64,000 nucleotides of DNA from Phycisphaerales bacterium (GTDB lineage: Bacteria; Planctomycetota; Phycisphaerae; Phycisphaerales; UBA1924), in contig JAJDDJ010000002.1 in the NCBI GenBank assembly GCA_029260395.1, positions 81,155-145,154 of the forward strand. The letters are read 5' to 3'. Positions within the stretch are counted from its first letter, which is position 1. Every line of letters starts with the position of its first letter. This document shows positions 26,085 through 34,564 of the stretch, in pieces. The notes beneath the pieces were generated by a model. The model had not been told where the DNA came from, made no database searches, and worked only from the letters and a program-made list of their open reading frames with translations. A program made the position numbers and the translations under genes.

Positions 26085-27180
26085 GCCAGCGTTCAGCCCA
26101 CGCGTCGGCCATCTGCTGTGCCTCGATTGAGCTCGCGGCGCTCCAGGTCAGATGCCCGAGCTTTCGGCCCGCTCTCGGGGACTTGCCGTATAGATGCACG
26201 CTCGCGCCCGAGCTTTCGATCGCCAACGCCGGGGGCAGCTCACCGACCAGGTTGATCATGGCTGCTCCCCCGGCAAGGCCAGGTTCCACCATCGGTAGCC
26301 CCATGACGGCGCGCAGGTGCTGGCTGAACTGGTCCGTGCTGCCCGCGTCGAGTGTCCAGTGGCCCGAATTGTGTACGCGGGGTGCGAACTCATTTCCGAT
26401 CAACGCGCCATCGTCGGTCTCGAACAACTCGAGGGTCAGAACCCCGACATGACCAAGGTGCTCGGCGAGCCTCATCGCGTGCGCACAGGCGGAACCGGCG
26501 CTGCTCGCTGGCGCGACCGACCGGTGCAAAATGCCCCCAACATGCACGTTTTCCGTAGGGGCAAATGCGCTGATATCGCCCCCGGCGTTGCGGGCCACCA
26601 CGACACTGATCTCTCGGCGGAAGGGTACGAACGACTCAAGAATGCAAGGCCTCGCTCCCACCGCTCGCCACGCCCCTTCGAGTTGGTTGAGCGCACGAAG
26701 CACGAACTGGCCCTTGCCGTCGTATCCGTCTCGGCGGGTCTTGAGCACAGCGGGCAGGCCGATCTGCTCAACCGCCGATGCCAGTCGCTGTAGCGAATCG
26801 ACCGCTGCGTTCGCCTGTCTCGGGATGCCGATGGCCTCGAACAGCTGCTTCTCCGCGATCCGGTCCTGTGCTACCCGCAGCGAGTCAGGGCCCGGGTGGA
26901 CCGCGCGGCCCGCTGATCGAAGGGCCTCGAGCGTTCGCACCGGGATGTTCTCGAACTCCAACGTGACCACGTCACAAGCCTGCGCGAATGCAAGCACCGC
27001 ATCAACGTCATCGAACGCACCGATGGTCAGCGGCGCCTCGCTGCGCGCGCAAGCCTGTGCGTTCGGGTCGAAACAGGTGACGATCAGGTCGAGTGCCTTG
27101 CCCGTGCGGGCGAGCATCTGACCGAGCTGACCCCCGCCCAGAACACCAACTCGTGCGCCGCGACCCGAATGGGCGCTCAC
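26041..27180 (-). CDS. purK: 5-(carboxyamino)imidazole ribonucleotide synthase
   Basis: A 379-residue ATP-grasp enzyme that carboxylates AIR using ATP and bicarbonate. It has the N-terminal [13 protein letters not shown], the VVTLEFENI motif, the ATP-grasp region [14 protein letters not shown] and [14 protein letters not shown] near the active site. Starts at GTG 27180, which overlaps the purE stop (GTGA), so purE and purK are translationally coupled. The 3' end runs 44 bases into the convergent GNAT gene. Confidence 0.95.
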   Translation of the reverse strand: MSAHSGRGARVGVLGGGQLGQMLARTGKALDLIVTCFDPNAQACARSEAPLTIGAFDDVDAVLAFAQACDVVTLEFENIPVRTLEALRSAGRAVHPGPDSLRVAQDRIAEKQLFEAIGIPRQANAAVDSLQRLASAVEQIGLPAVLKTRRDGYDGKGQFVLRALNQLEGAWRAVGARPCILESFVPFRREISVVVARNAGGDISAFAPTENVHVGGILHRSVAPASSAGSACAHAMRLAEHLGHVGVLTLELFETDDGALIGNEFAPRVHNSGHWTLDAGSTDQFSQHLRAVMGLPMVEPGLAGGAAMINLVGELPPALAIESSGASVHLYGKSPRAGRKLGHLTWSAASSIEAQQMADAWAERWLSGDRLPTDSIRQR

Positions 27181-27692
27181 GCCGAGTGCTCGCTGGGGTC
27201 GGGATTCGCCAGCACCCGCTGCGTTTGCTGGTCGCGGAAGGCGTCGAGCTTGCTCGCGATTTCCTTCCTTTCGGTCGCGAGCATCGCTGCAGCAAACAAC
27301 GCGGCGTTGACCGCGCCCGCCCGGCCGATCGCAAAGGTCGCCACCGGCACGCCCGCGGGCATCTGCACGATTGACAGCAGCGAGTCCATCCCCGATAGCG
27401 CCTTCGACTGCACGGGCACACCCAACACGGGCACACGGGTATGGGCTGCGCACATGCCGGGCAAGTGGGCCGCCCCGCCCGCGCCCGCGATGATCGCCCG
27501 CAGGCCTCGGCTCTGAGCACCCTTGGCGTACTCGACCAGCAGATCAGGCGTGCGGTGGGCGCTGACCACGCGCGTCTCGGCGGGCACGCCAAGATCGGCG
27601 AGTGTCCGCACGGCATGCTCCATCGTTTCCCAGTCGGAAGACGACCCCATGATCACGCCCACCAGCGGGTTGTCGGCATCGGCATTCGGCAT
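27177..27692 (-). CDS. purE: N5-carboxyaminoimidazole ribonucleotide mutase
   Basis: A 171-residue class I PurE that moves the carboxyl group from N5 to C4 in purine synthesis. Signatures are [21 protein letters not shown] (catalytic His), [13 protein letters not shown] and [22 protein letters not shown]. First gene of purEK. The promoter must lie in the 114-base divergent region to 27807. Confidence 0.96.
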   Translation of the reverse strand: MPNADADNPLVGVIMGSSSDWETMEHAVRTLADLGVPAETRVVSAHRTPDLLVEYAKGAQSRGLRAIIAGAGGAAHLPGMCAAHTRVPVLGVPVQSKALSGMDSLLSIVQMPAGVPVATFAIGRAGAVNAALFAAAMLATERKEIASKLDAFRDQQTQRVLANPDPSEHSA

Positions 27693-27806
27693 GGGGTTCC
27701 CTCGCAGCTCAGCCCGGATGAGGCCTTGCCTAACAGCCTAGCAACTCCCACGCAGCCCGATCGCTCAGCACCGGTACAGCTTGGTGACCGACCGGGGCGG
27801 CGACGG

Positions 27807-28475
27807 ATGGCCAAGGGCATGGCTCATAGGATCGCGATCATCTCAGACCATCGGCTGATCGCTTGGGCGTTCCGAAAGCTCATCGTGCAGCGGCCCACGC
27901 TCGAAGCCGTTGCAGAGTTGACCTTTGACGACAATCTCGAACGCAGCCTGGCTTCGGCAAGAGCCGAGTACGCCATCCTTCATTTCGACTGCCTCCCCGC
28001 AATGGCTGCGGCGCTGATCACCCGCGCCGGGCAGTTTGTAGCGCTCCCGCGCCAGCTCATCATGCTCCCCGCTGGCAGGCTCCGGCTGGCGACGGAACTG
28101 GCCAATCGTGGCACGGGCTCGGTGGTGCTCAACTCCGACAGCGTCGAGCGGCTGGGCGCGAGTCTCGATGCGATGGTCTCGGGCCGATTTTTGCACTCAC
28201 CCATCATTGAGACCGAGCTAACCCGGCTCGCGGCGCAGGGGGTAGACGAGATCGATGATGAGTATAAGGACCCGCTGGATGCGCTCTCGCCGCGCGAGCA
28301 CGAGGTGCTGCGGCTGATCTCGCAGGGCATGAGCAAACGGCAGATCGCGGAGCAGCTCTCGCTCAGCGTCAAGACCATCGACAACCACGCCACGAGCCTG
28401 ATGAGCAAGCTGGACATCCACGACCGCGTAGGCCTGGCTCGGTTTGCGTTCCGCGAGGGGCTGGTCGAGCCATAA
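27807..28475 (+). CDS. LuxR/NarL-type response regulator
   Basis: A 222-residue regulator. Residues ~8-130 have a receiver-like fold starting RIAIISDHRLIAWAF, with a candidate phosphoacceptor Asp61 in ILHFDCLP. The acidic pocket has only one Asp (ISDH) and the conserved Lys/Pro region is not clear, so it may be an atypical receiver. The C-terminal HTH is canonical: LSPREHEVLRLISQGMSKRQ, then IAEQLSLSVKTIDNH and MSKLDIHDRVGL. ATG 27807 and ATG 27819 are both possible starts. Divergent from purE. Targets unknown. Confidence 0.82.
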   Translation: MAKGMAHRIAIISDHRLIAWAFRKLIVQRPTLEAVAELTFDDNLERSLASARAEYAILHFDCLPAMAAALITRAGQFVALPRQLIMLPAGRLRLATELANRGTGSVVLNSDSVERLGASLDAMVSGRFLHSPIIETELTRLAAQGVDEIDDEYKDPLDALSPREHEVLRLISQGMSKRQIAEQLSLSVKTIDNHATSLMSKLDIHDRVGLARFAFREGLVEP

Positions 28476-28499
28476 GCGCCGACAATTGGTGCGGGTTCG

Positions 28500-28691
28500 T
28501 CATCGTTTGAGGCCGCACTCGGGGCACCTCGGCAGTCGGTACCAGTCGTACCCGCACTGCCTGCATGTGAGGCCGCCGGTCTGCGGAAGGTAGCTGGGCT
28601 TGCCCCAGGCTCGCTGGTACAGACGCAGCATCCTCCAGCAACCCGCCGCAAGAACAACCGCCAGCAGAATGAGGAGCACTAGTTCGGCCAT
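28500..28691 (-). CDS. Small membrane protein with zinc ribbon
   Basis: A 63-residue protein: one transmembrane helix (LVLLILLAVVLAAGCW) followed by a Cys4 zinc ribbon (CRQCGYDWYRLPRCPECGLKR region, split by the CGYD and CPECG knuckles). This domain is very common on short membrane proteins of planctomycetes. Too short for a domain-based function. It overlaps nothing and lies between the LuxR gene and tRNA-Leu. Confidence 0.7.
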   Translation of the reverse strand: MAELVLLILLAVVLAAGCWRMLRLYQRAWGKPSYLPQTGGLTCRQCGYDWYRLPRCPECGLKR

Positions 28692-28786
28692 CGCTGCAAT
28701 ACTACGACTTGTGACACGCGAACGTTCAATGCCCTGGCTCGGCACCCGCAACCATGCGATCGGCGCTGGTACCATCAAAACCCCAC

Positions 28787-28872
28787 GGGCTCGTGGCGGA
28801 ATCGGCAGACGCAGCGGACTTAAAATCCGCTTGGGGGCAACCCCAGTGAGGGTTCAAGTCCCTCCGAGCCCA
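28787..28872 (+). tRNA. tRNA-Leu(UAA)
   Basis: An 86-base class II tRNA. The 7-bp acceptor stem is GGGCTCG/CGAGCCC with discriminator A. The anticodon stem GCGGA/TCCGC holds loop CTTAAAA, giving anticodon TAA. A long variable arm TGGGGGCAACCCCA and the T arm GAGGGTTCAAGTCCCTC follow. CCA is not encoded. The antisense strand encodes the last codons of the adjacent integrase remnant, as expected for an island that targets this tRNA. Confidence 0.95.
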
Positions 28873-29328
28873 CTTGACACCTTTGCGAGCAATCTCGGCC
28901 AGCCGCACCTACTCGCGTAACTCGTGTTGTTTCAGCATCTTCCCGATCGGGCTGCTTGGCCTTGCGAATCATCGCGGCTCCGTGCTGCGACGCATTCTTC
29001 GCCTCCAGTGAGCCGCGTTCGGCGACGCCGCCTCTCCGGCTGCCCTGGTCCTGTCCGGATCGGTGACCTGCAGCAAGTCGTGCCCGGCTGCAAGGAGCTG
29101 CGTGTTGCCCATCCAAGAGCCGCTCGTGTTGAGCGGGAAGTGCGCGGCTCGCTCTGATCGACGACTCGACCGAAGATTGTGCCACGCGCTCGGCCACGGC
29201 TTGAGCCCCGCCCTGAGAACGATCCTCCGAATCTGAGGGTTGAGATTGCAGCCAACTCGGTAGCGACCAATCACGAACTCAGCGCCCTCCGCTGCGCTCT
29301 CGTAAGCATCCCGCATTACGCGCGATGC
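28820..29328 (-). pseudogene. Tyrosine integrase remnant, planctomycete type
   Basis: The C-terminal half of a phage-type tyrosine recombinase in two frames. One frame (29328 to ~29000) reads EGAEFVIGRYRVGCNLNPQI, then RRIVLRAGLKPWPSAWHNLR (the HxLR box as HNLR), then FPLNTSGSWMGNTQLLAAGH. Where the family has KHYLQVTD it reads GHDLLQVTD, so the catalytic Tyr is lost. A second frame carries the tail (SLEAKNASQHGAAM), ends in VGSEGLEPSLGLPPSGF, and stops at 28820 inside the antisense of tRNA-Leu. The N-terminal half is absent. It marks the left end of an island. Confidence 0.75.
28853..28871 (+). repeat. attL-like core in tRNA-Leu 3' end
   Basis: The 19 bases from the T loop to the acceptor end (TTCAAGTCCCTCCGAGCCC) recur with one mismatch at 38223-38241. 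With the adjacent integrase remnant this is the probable left attachment site of a ~9.4-kb island. Confidence 0.65.
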
Positions 29329-29374
29329 CCCGGCACGAGCTGGACCGCTGCTCGTGCATTCTGAACTTACCAAA

Positions 29375-29406
29375 GCTCCCGCCGACGCGTTGGCATCGGC
29401 GGGAGC
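29375..29406 (-). terminator. Hairpin terminator at the end of the cassette array
   Basis: An 11-bp perfect stem (GCTCCCGCCGA with TCGGCGGGAGC) and a 10-base loop; on the minus strand it is followed by TTTGG. It lies ~55 bases after the last array gene. Its internal counterparts between the array genes carry a modified right arm that doubles as a sigma-54 promoter. Confidence 0.55.
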
Positions 29407-29461
29407 ATCTCTCACTCGTACCCGAGAGTGCGTACGAGAACGAGAGAAACAGAGGGTGGAG

Positions 29462-30247
29462 TTACCGACGACGGCGGGCGGCTGCCAGGCCGCCGAAACC
29501 CAAGATCGCGGCGGACGCGGGAGTGGGAACCAGCGTCAGGTTGTCAAACGTGGCGCTGTAGTCAGCATTGCCTTGCCACGTCTGGAGGTAGGCCTGGTCG
29601 AGCTCGGTGGCGGTGGCGTAGATCGCATCGCTATCGGTGGCGACCACGACGCCGTTGAACAGGTACTCGACGCTGGTGCCTGTGAAGCGAATGCCCAAGG
29701 TGTTGAAGACATCGAAGTTGATGGTGACAGCGGGCAGATCGAGAATGTTCTGTCCCATCGCGCTGTCAAAGCCGTTGACAGTCGGCGAGAAAAGGGACAC
29801 CTGCAGGCCGTTGCTGTCACCGTAGTTATACACACCCACGGTTGGGTACAGATCGTTGCCGATCGTTTGGGCAGGATCGTCGATGCGGGCCCACAAGTCA
29901 CCGGCGAGCCTGGCCGCCGCGTCATTCCAACTCGAAGGGATGAAGACTTCCACGGTCAGCAACGCGCCCGGGCCTGCGTTGAAGTCGCCGGCGGGTCCTG
30001 TCTGAATGCCGTGAAAGTTGTAGAAGCCGCTGGTTTGTCCGGGGGCATCGGCCGCCGTGTTGTTGATCACCAGCACGTTGTTGTTGCCGTCATCAACGGT
30101 GAAGCCGCCCGGGTTGGCCCGGTCGATGCCGAAGTCAGCAGCCTGTGAGGCATCGTTGAAATCGGCTAGGTAGATCGGCTGCGCCGAGGCGATCTCAGCC
30201 CCGGCTACGGCAATAAGCGCGAATGCGAATAGGGTCTTGCGGTCCAT
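29462..30247 (-). CDS. Secreted sorting-tail protein, array member A
   Basis: A 261-residue secreted protein: signal peptide ending IASAQ (~20), a beta-rich domain (~25-235), then the C-terminal tail PTPASAAILGFGGLAA-RRRR (a small motif, a hydrophobic helix and an Arg cluster), which is the PEP-CTERM-like sorting signal of Phycisphaerales. The middle (LLTVEVFIPSSWNDAAARLA, VTINFDVFNTLGIRF, VEYLFNGVVVATDS) resembles a lectin or laminin-G-like sandwich. ATG 30247 has GGAGGATT upstream; TTG 30253 is a worse start. Last in transcription order of six tandem genes, with a sigma-54 promoter ~130 bases upstream. No exosortase or archaeosortase is seen in the window. Confidence 0.82.
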   Translation of the reverse strand: MDRKTLFAFALIAVAGAEIASAQPIYLADFNDASQAADFGIDRANPGGFTVDDGNNNVLVINNTAADAPGQTSGFYNFHGIQTGPAGDFNAGPGALLTVEVFIPSSWNDAAARLAGDLWARIDDPAQTIGNDLYPTVGVYNYGDSNGLQVSLFSPTVNGFDSAMGQNILDLPAVTINFDVFNTLGIRFTGTSVEYLFNGVVVATDSDAIYATATELDQAYLQTWQGNADYSATFDNLTLVPTPASAAILGFGGLAAARRRR

Positions 30248-30483
30248 ATCCAATCCTCCAGTGTCCGGGCGTGCGAGTGAGCGGAACCGAGTTGCCCGGT
30301 GGCTCGGTTACGTTGGAAACCCGGTGCAGTCCGTTAGGCCTGCACACGAGCGAGAGAGAGAAGAAAGAGACGGTTTTGCAAACCCCGCGCCAATGCGTTG
30401 GCATCGGCGGGAGCTCCTCTCGCTCGCAGTTGGTGCCAGGCGTGCTGGCGAATGCGGTTAGAGCGAGTGGTGGGTGGTTTGGC
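30248..30483 (-). repeat. Intergenic cassette module upstream of A
   Basis: A ~236-base copy of the module shared by the array. It contains the sigma-54 promoter at 30377-30392, the GA/CT-rich tract, the CCGTTAGGCCTGCAC inverted element, and a 5'-leader hairpin around GCTCGGTTACG. This copy has a more diverged far end (30431-30483) than the others. Confidence 0.75.
30377..30392 (-). promoter_or_regulatory. Sigma-54 promoter of array member A
   Basis: On the minus strand TGGCGCGGGGTTTGCA has GG and GC exactly 10 bases apart and one mismatch to TGGCACGN4TTGCA. Transcription should start near 30366, giving a ~118-base leader. Confidence 0.75.
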
Positions 30484-31158
30484 TCACCGGCGACGGCGGA
30501 AGGCTGCCAGGCCGCCGAGGCCAAGCAGCGCTGCAGACGCGGAGGTTGGAACCACCACCATGTCTTGGTTGCTGCCGCTGGTCAACGCGAACAGTCCAGG
30601 GAAGCCTGCCGCAGAAATCTGGTCCACCAGGTAGATATTGGCCTTGACCGAGACCGCGGCACTCGGCGCGTCGCTGCCATCAAGATGGAAGGTGCCCGTC
30701 GTCAGGTCGTCATTGGTGTCAAAGATCGTTTCCCAGATCGCCGCCTGTGCTCCGGCAGCCTTCGTGGCAGCGGTGTCGCCGGAGGCATCGTTCATCCACA
30801 CGTTGTGAATTCGGGCGATCTTGCTCGCAAGCGAAGCACCCATCGGTGAATACGGACCGCCCGGCACCGGAGCCGTGGCGAGCGACGCACCGTCGTAGGT
30901 GTACGACCCGCCCACGCTCACGTTCTGCGTCAGTTCGATGCAGAACGCTGTGAACGCCGGACCAGCGGGCTCTGAGAGCGTACCGCCCGTGCGTGTCCAG
31001 TTGAACACCCCAGCCTGCGTCGCAGCAAAGCCCGAGCCGCCGAGGCTCCACTTCACATCACGCTTTGGAGAGACGCTGTCCAGGGTCGCAATGATGTCTG
31101 CACTGGCGGTCAGCGTCGAACACCCAAGCGCCAAGATCGTAAACTTCATTCGGGTCAT
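30484..31158 (-). CDS. Secreted sorting-tail protein, array member B
   Basis: A 224-residue secreted protein starting at ATG 31158 (GGAGGACG upstream). The signal peptide is MTRMKFTILALGCSTLTASA. The domain (GPAFTAFCIELTQNVSVGGS, then SKIARIHNVWMNDASGDTAA and AAIWETIFD) matches the Cys-containing, surface-exposed PEP-CTERM domain class sometimes seen with thioester-like signatures. The tail is PTSASAALLGLGGLAAFRRRR, minus one residue in quotation length. It shares only the tail and the flanking modules with its neighbours; the middle is unrelated to A, C, D and E. Confidence 0.82.
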   Translation of the reverse strand: MTRMKFTILALGCSTLTASADIIATLDSVSPKRDVKWSLGGSGFAATQAGVFNWTRTGGTLSEPAGPAFTAFCIELTQNVSVGGSYTYDGASLATAPVPGGPYSPMGASLASKIARIHNVWMNDASGDTAATKAAGAQAAIWETIFDTNDDLTTGTFHLDGSDAPSAAVSVKANIYLVDQISAAGFPGLFALTSGSNQDMVVVPTSASAALLGLGGLAAFRRRR

Positions 31159-31388
31159 CGGTTCGTCCTCCAACTGTGCCGAGCGTGCGAGTGAACGGAG
31201 CCGAGTTGCCCGGAGGCTCGGTTCCGTTGGAAACTCGGTGCATGCCGCTAGGCGTGCACACGAGCGAGAGAGAAGAGAGAGACTGTGTTGCAAACCCCGC
31301 GCCAACGCGGCAGCATCGGCGGGAGCTCCTCTCGCTCGCATATCAGTGTGCGAGAGAGAAACAGAGCGAGAGGAAAGAGTGGGGGCGA
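31159..31388 (-). repeat. Intergenic cassette module upstream of B
   Basis: A ~230-base copy of the array module: inverted repeat CTCGCA...TGCGAG at 31335-31354, a GCCGATGC-type hairpin overlapping the sigma-54 promoter at 31289-31304, a GA-rich tract, a GTGCACGCC element and a leader hairpin near 31198-31230, ending at the GGAGG ribosome site. Confidence 0.75.
31289..31304 (-). promoter_or_regulatory. Sigma-54 promoter of array member B
   Basis: TGGCGCGGGGTTTGCA on the minus strand, with the invariant GG-N10-GC spacing. The expected leader is ~120 bases. Confidence 0.75.
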
Positions 31389-32171
31389 TTACCGACGGCG
31401 ACGGAAGGCAGCCATACCACCGAGACCGAGGATCGCAGCGGACGCGGAGGTGGGGACCAGCACGGGATTGGACACCACGTACCCCTCAGCACCGGAAACG
31501 TAGTTTGTAAGCGTATCGCCGAATACCCAGTTGAATCCGTACGCGGCGTTGGTGTTGAGATCATCGGGAGCACCAGAACCAACCGCGTTGATCGGGTTGG
31601 TGATGTATGAAGCAGAAGGTGCTTCAACAGTCAGCCCGAAGACATCGGCGAAGGTCATTGTCGCAGACGTCTTGCCGGTCGCGGTATGGACCCAGCTCGA
31701 GTCAGAGTTCCAACCGGGTGTCTCGTACACCTTAACTGGCTCGGCCGCGATGTCGCCCATGGAGAAGTCATACTGAATGCCGCCGCCACCGATACTGGTG
31801 CGGAAGGCAGCGAATGACCCGTTGGAGGGTTCGTTGGCGAGCACCGCAAAGTTGCCCAGGCCGTCGGTCACCCAAAGGTTGAAGTAGGGCGCAACGGCCG
31901 GGCCTGATCCAGCAGTGAAGCGAGTAGTGTCATCGTGTCGAGTGATCGCCATCTGACTGATGCTGCCAACGGATGATCCATTTACAGCATCAGATCCAAG
32001 GGCACCCTTCATGCCGCCAGCGCTAATGACAAACTCGGTGCCGGTGGGCACGTAATCGGTGTTGGGCAGGATCTGGGTCCCCGCATCGCGGATGACGAAG
32101 TCGGTGAACTGGGCGTTAGCGCTGCCGGTGAGGGTGAGCATCGAGAGAGCGGTGAGGGTTACCTTGTTCAT
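31389..32171 (-). CDS. Secreted sorting-tail protein, array member C
   Basis: A 260-residue secreted protein with signal peptide MNKVTLTALSMLTLTGSA, nearly identical to those of D and E. The mature domain (FVIRDAGTQILPNTDYVPTG, VKVYETPGWNSDSSWVHTA, YGFNWVFGDTLTNYVSGAEG) looks beta-rich and is unlike the other members. The sorting tail is PTSASAAILGLGGMAA-RRRR. ATG 32171 has GGAGGATC upstream. The near-identity of both ends and divergence of the middle suggest cassette-like exchange. Confidence 0.82.
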   Translation of the reverse strand: MNKVTLTALSMLTLTGSANAQFTDFVIRDAGTQILPNTDYVPTGTEFVISAGGMKGALGSDAVNGSSVGSISQMAITRHDDTTRFTAGSGPAVAPYFNLWVTDGLGNFAVLANEPSNGSFAAFRTSIGGGGIQYDFSMGDIAAEPVKVYETPGWNSDSSWVHTATGKTSATMTFADVFGLTVEAPSASYITNPINAVGSGAPDDLNTNAAYGFNWVFGDTLTNYVSGAEGYVVSNPVLVPTSASAAILGLGGMAAFRRRR

Positions 32172-32398
32172 TACAGATCCTCCATGGTCCGGGCGTGCGA
32201 GTGAGCGGAACCGAGTTGCCCGGTGGCTCGGTTCCGTTGGAAACCCGGTGCACGCCGTCGGGCGTGCACACGAGCGAGAGAGAAGAGAGAGACTGTGTTG
32301 CAAACCCCGCGCCAACGCGTTGGCATCGGCGGGAGCTCCTCTCGCTCGCATATCGGTGTGCGAGAGAGAACGGGAGCGAGAGGAAAGAGTGGGGGCGG
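32172..32398 (-). repeat. Intergenic cassette module upstream of C
   Basis: A 227-base module, nearly identical to the copies upstream of D and E. It contains the inverted repeat at 32345-32364, the sigma-54 promoter at 32299-32314 overlapping the palindrome GCCAACGCGTTGGC, and a 10-bp leader hairpin CGGAACCGAG/CTCGGTTCCG at 32206-32236. Confidence 0.8.
32299..32314 (-). promoter_or_regulatory. Sigma-54 promoter of array member C
   Basis: TGGCGCGGGGTTTGCA on the minus strand. GG-N10-GC is intact. The -24 element is half of the 14-base palindrome GCCAACGCGTTGGC. Confidence 0.78.
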
Positions 32399-33319
32399 TT
32401 ACCGACGGCGACGGAAGGCAGCCATGCCACCGAGACCCAGGATCGCAGCGGACGCGGGGGTGGGGACGTTACTGACGACGACATTATCAAAGTAGAAACC
32501 GGCGCCAGCGTTGGCCATATTCGCAGTACCCGACTGACGGAATAGGAGCGAATCGACGGCCCTGGGGGACGTGGTGGGGACGCCACCGTCTGCCACGTTG
32601 TAGAAGAAAGATTCCCAGGTGGTGCCCGTATGTACGAGGCTCCCGTCGACCCACACTTTCATGATGTCATTGCCCATTTCCGAACCGGCAGCGCCGGGTC
32701 CGATGCCATCGACAAACTCGATCATCATCTCAACATTGTGCCAATCGGTGTAGCTCAGGCCTGTGGCAAGGGTCGACCCGTTGAAGGCGGTCCCTTCGGT
32801 GTCAAAAAACCCGACGTTGAAACCGGAACCGGTGTCTTGCATGTTGAGGTAGGACATGCGCAGCGTGCTCTGCTTGCCGCTCGCGGACACCGCCATGTTC
32901 ATGCCGGGTTGAGCGGCTCCCGTAGCAGACTTGAAGTCCCACGAGGCATAGAAAAACTTGCTCCCAGCCGTTCCCGAGGACAGCGGCGGGCTGTTGGGCG
33001 AAGTGTGGTTCGTGCCGTAGTCGTTGTACAAGCCAGCGCCGGTTTGGCCTGCAATCTGAGGGGCGCTGTGCGAGAACGGCTGGTTGCTGTAGCTCGTTGC
33101 CGTGAAGCTATTCGAGATTCGCCAGACCTGGTTGCCGCTAAGGTCGACGATCTCCTCGTCGAACAGCTCCCCGCTGTTGCCGAATGAGTCTTCGACGGTC
33201 CAGCCGCTCTGGCCGTTCACGCTTTGGTTCGCAGTGAATGATTCAAAGTCAGCCAATTGGGCGTTAGCGCTGCCGGTGAGGGCGAGCATCGAGAGAGCGG
33301 TGAGGGTTACCTTGTTCAT
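32399..33319 (-). CDS. Secreted sorting-tail protein, array member D
   Basis: A 306-residue secreted protein with signal peptide MNKVTLTALSMLALTGSA. The middle has features of a carbohydrate-binding or LamG-like sandwich (SGWTVEDSFGNSGELFDEEI, GSKFFYASWDFKSATGAAQP, DWHNVEMMIEFVDGIGPGAA, VWVDGSLVHTGTTW). Tail PTPASAAILGLGGMAA-RRRR. Start at ATG 33319 with GGAGGATATGT upstream. The intergenic frame upstream of D is shifted relative to the copies upstream of C and E, showing the module is not coding. Confidence 0.83.
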   Translation of the reverse strand: MNKVTLTALSMLALTGSANAQLADFESFTANQSVNGQSGWTVEDSFGNSGELFDEEIVDLSGNQVWRISNSFTATSYSNQPFSHSAPQIAGQTGAGLYNDYGTNHTSPNSPPLSSGTAGSKFFYASWDFKSATGAAQPGMNMAVSASGKQSTLRMSYLNMQDTGSGFNVGFFDTEGTAFNGSTLATGLSYTDWHNVEMMIEFVDGIGPGAAGSEMGNDIMKVWVDGSLVHTGTTWESFFYNVADGGVPTTSPRAVDSLLFRQSGTANMANAGAGFYFDNVVVSNVPTPASAAILGLGGMAAFRRRR

Positions 33320-33545
33320 TACATATCCTCCAGTGCCGGGCGTGCGAGTGAGCGAAACCGAGTTGCCCGGAGGCTTGGTTCCGTTGGAAGCCCGGTGCAT
33401 GCCGTTGGGCGTGCACACGAGCGAGAGAGAAGAGAGAGACTGTGTTGCAAACCCCACGCCAACACGTTGATGCCGGCGGGAGCTCCTCTCGCTCGCATAT
33501 CGGTGTGCGAGAGAGAACGGGAGCGAGAGGAAGGGTGAGAGTCGA
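33320..33545 (-). repeat. Intergenic cassette module upstream of D
   Basis: A 226-base module like that upstream of C, with a 1-base difference near the ribosome site, the inverted repeat at 33492-33511, and a promoter core variant TGGCGTGGGGTTTGCA at 33446-33461. Confidence 0.78.
33446..33461 (-). promoter_or_regulatory. Sigma-54 promoter of array member D
   Basis: TGGCGTGGGGTTTGCA, a C-to-T variant of the core in A-C, with GG-N10-GC spacing intact. Confidence 0.72.
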
Positions 33546-34337
33546 TCAGCGGCGACGACGGACCGCAGCCAAGCCGCCGAGACCGAGGATCGCAGCAGAC
33601 GCCGGAGTGGGAACCACGTTGATGTCAATCGTGGACATGCCCATGCTTGTCGTGCCGTCAAACGCTTCTAGGCTGATCGTGTACGTGCCCACGGCATCCA
33701 CATCAAAGCCCGGCACAGCAGCGGGGAAGAAGGCGTAGCTCCACGAGTTCTGTGCGAGCGAGTAGGTGTCGATGTTGGTCGCGTACCCGGCAGCGTCGTT
33801 GGCACCATTCGAGATGGAAACGTCTGTGGCTGATGTGGTCGAGCTATCGCCCATCGAGTGGTCCCACTGCACTCGGCCCAGGCCCGGATTGCTGCCGTTG
33901 ATCGGATCAAAGGCACCGCCCGTAACGCTGGCAGAGGCATCGCCATCCAAGGTCAGAACGTACGTGAAGTCATTGAGCGTGCGGCCAGGCGCCGAACCGT
34001 CGAAATCGGTGTTGATGGACCATTCGAACGACCACACCGGGGTGTTCGAGTTATCGCCAATGAACCCGAAGCCGCTGGGAGCCGCACCATTCTGGAAGGT
34101 GTATGAACCGTCCCCGTTCGAGTTAAACGTGTTCTCCGCCTGGTTGAGTGCGTTGAACCGAAGCTTGCCACGAAGGCCGATCTCGAGACCCGCAGAGCGT
34201 GAGGTGGTGAAAGACCCATTTGTGTTCCCAGAGCCGAAGATCACGTTGTTCGTGACATTCTGATCGAAGGCGACCTGAGCGTGGGCGCTACCGGTAAGAG
34301 CGAGCATCGAGAGAGCGGTGAGCGTTGCCTTGTTCAT
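33546..34337 (-). CDS. Secreted sorting-tail protein, array member E
   Basis: A 263-residue secreted protein with signal peptide MNKATLTALSMLALTGSA. The Asn/Gly-rich beta middle (VTNNVIFGSGNTNGSF, GDSSTTSATDVSISNGANDA, YTISLEAFDGTTSMGMSTID) is unrelated in sequence to other members, perhaps a filament- or beta-helix-like surface protein. Tail PTPASAAILGLGGLAAVRRRR, in two halves. Start at ATG 34337 with GGAGGATATGT upstream. Confidence 0.83.
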   Translation of the reverse strand: MNKATLTALSMLALTGSAHAQVAFDQNVTNNVIFGSGNTNGSFTTSRSAGLEIGLRGKLRFNALNQAENTFNSNGDGSYTFQNGAAPSGFGFIGDNSNTPVWSFEWSINTDFDGSAPGRTLNDFTYVLTLDGDASASVTGGAFDPINGSNPGLGRVQWDHSMGDSSTTSATDVSISNGANDAAGYATNIDTYSLAQNSWSYAFFPAAVPGFDVDAVGTYTISLEAFDGTTSMGMSTIDINVVPTPASAAILGLGGLAAVRRRR

Positions 34338-34564
34338 TACATATCCTCCATGGTCCGGGCGTGCGAGTGAGCGGTACTGAGCTGCCCGGCGGCCCGGTTC
34401 CGTTGGAAACCCGGTGCATGCCGCTAGGCGTGCACACGAGCGAGAGAGAAGAGAGAGACTGTGTTGCAAACCCCACGCCAACGCGTTGGCATCGGCGGGA
34501 GCTCCTCTCGCTCGCATACCAGTGTGCGAGAGAGAAACAGAGCGAGAGGAAAGAGTGGGGGCGG
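34338..34564 (-). repeat. Intergenic cassette module upstream of E
   Basis: A 227-base module with the inverted repeat at 34511-34530, promoter core at 34465-34480 and the leader hairpin near 34370-34400 (weaker pairing than in the copy upstream of C). Confidence 0.78.
34465..34480 (-). promoter_or_regulatory. Sigma-54 promoter of array member E
   Basis: TGGCGTGGGGTTTGCA on the minus strand. GG-N10-GC spacing is kept. Confidence 0.72.

Noticed and set aside
28726..28908. 60-residue minus-strand frame over tRNA-Leu ending in integrase-like residues
   Set aside because: It is the antisense of the tRNA (a familiar misannotation); only the frame that continues into the integrase remnant is meaningful.
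31159..34517. Long upstream extensions of array genes (repeated MRARGAPADANALARGLQ-type peptides)
   Set aside because: They are the spacer modules read through. The same DNA is in a different frame upstream of D because of a 1-base difference, and good ribosome sites and signal peptides mark later starts. So the modules are not coding.
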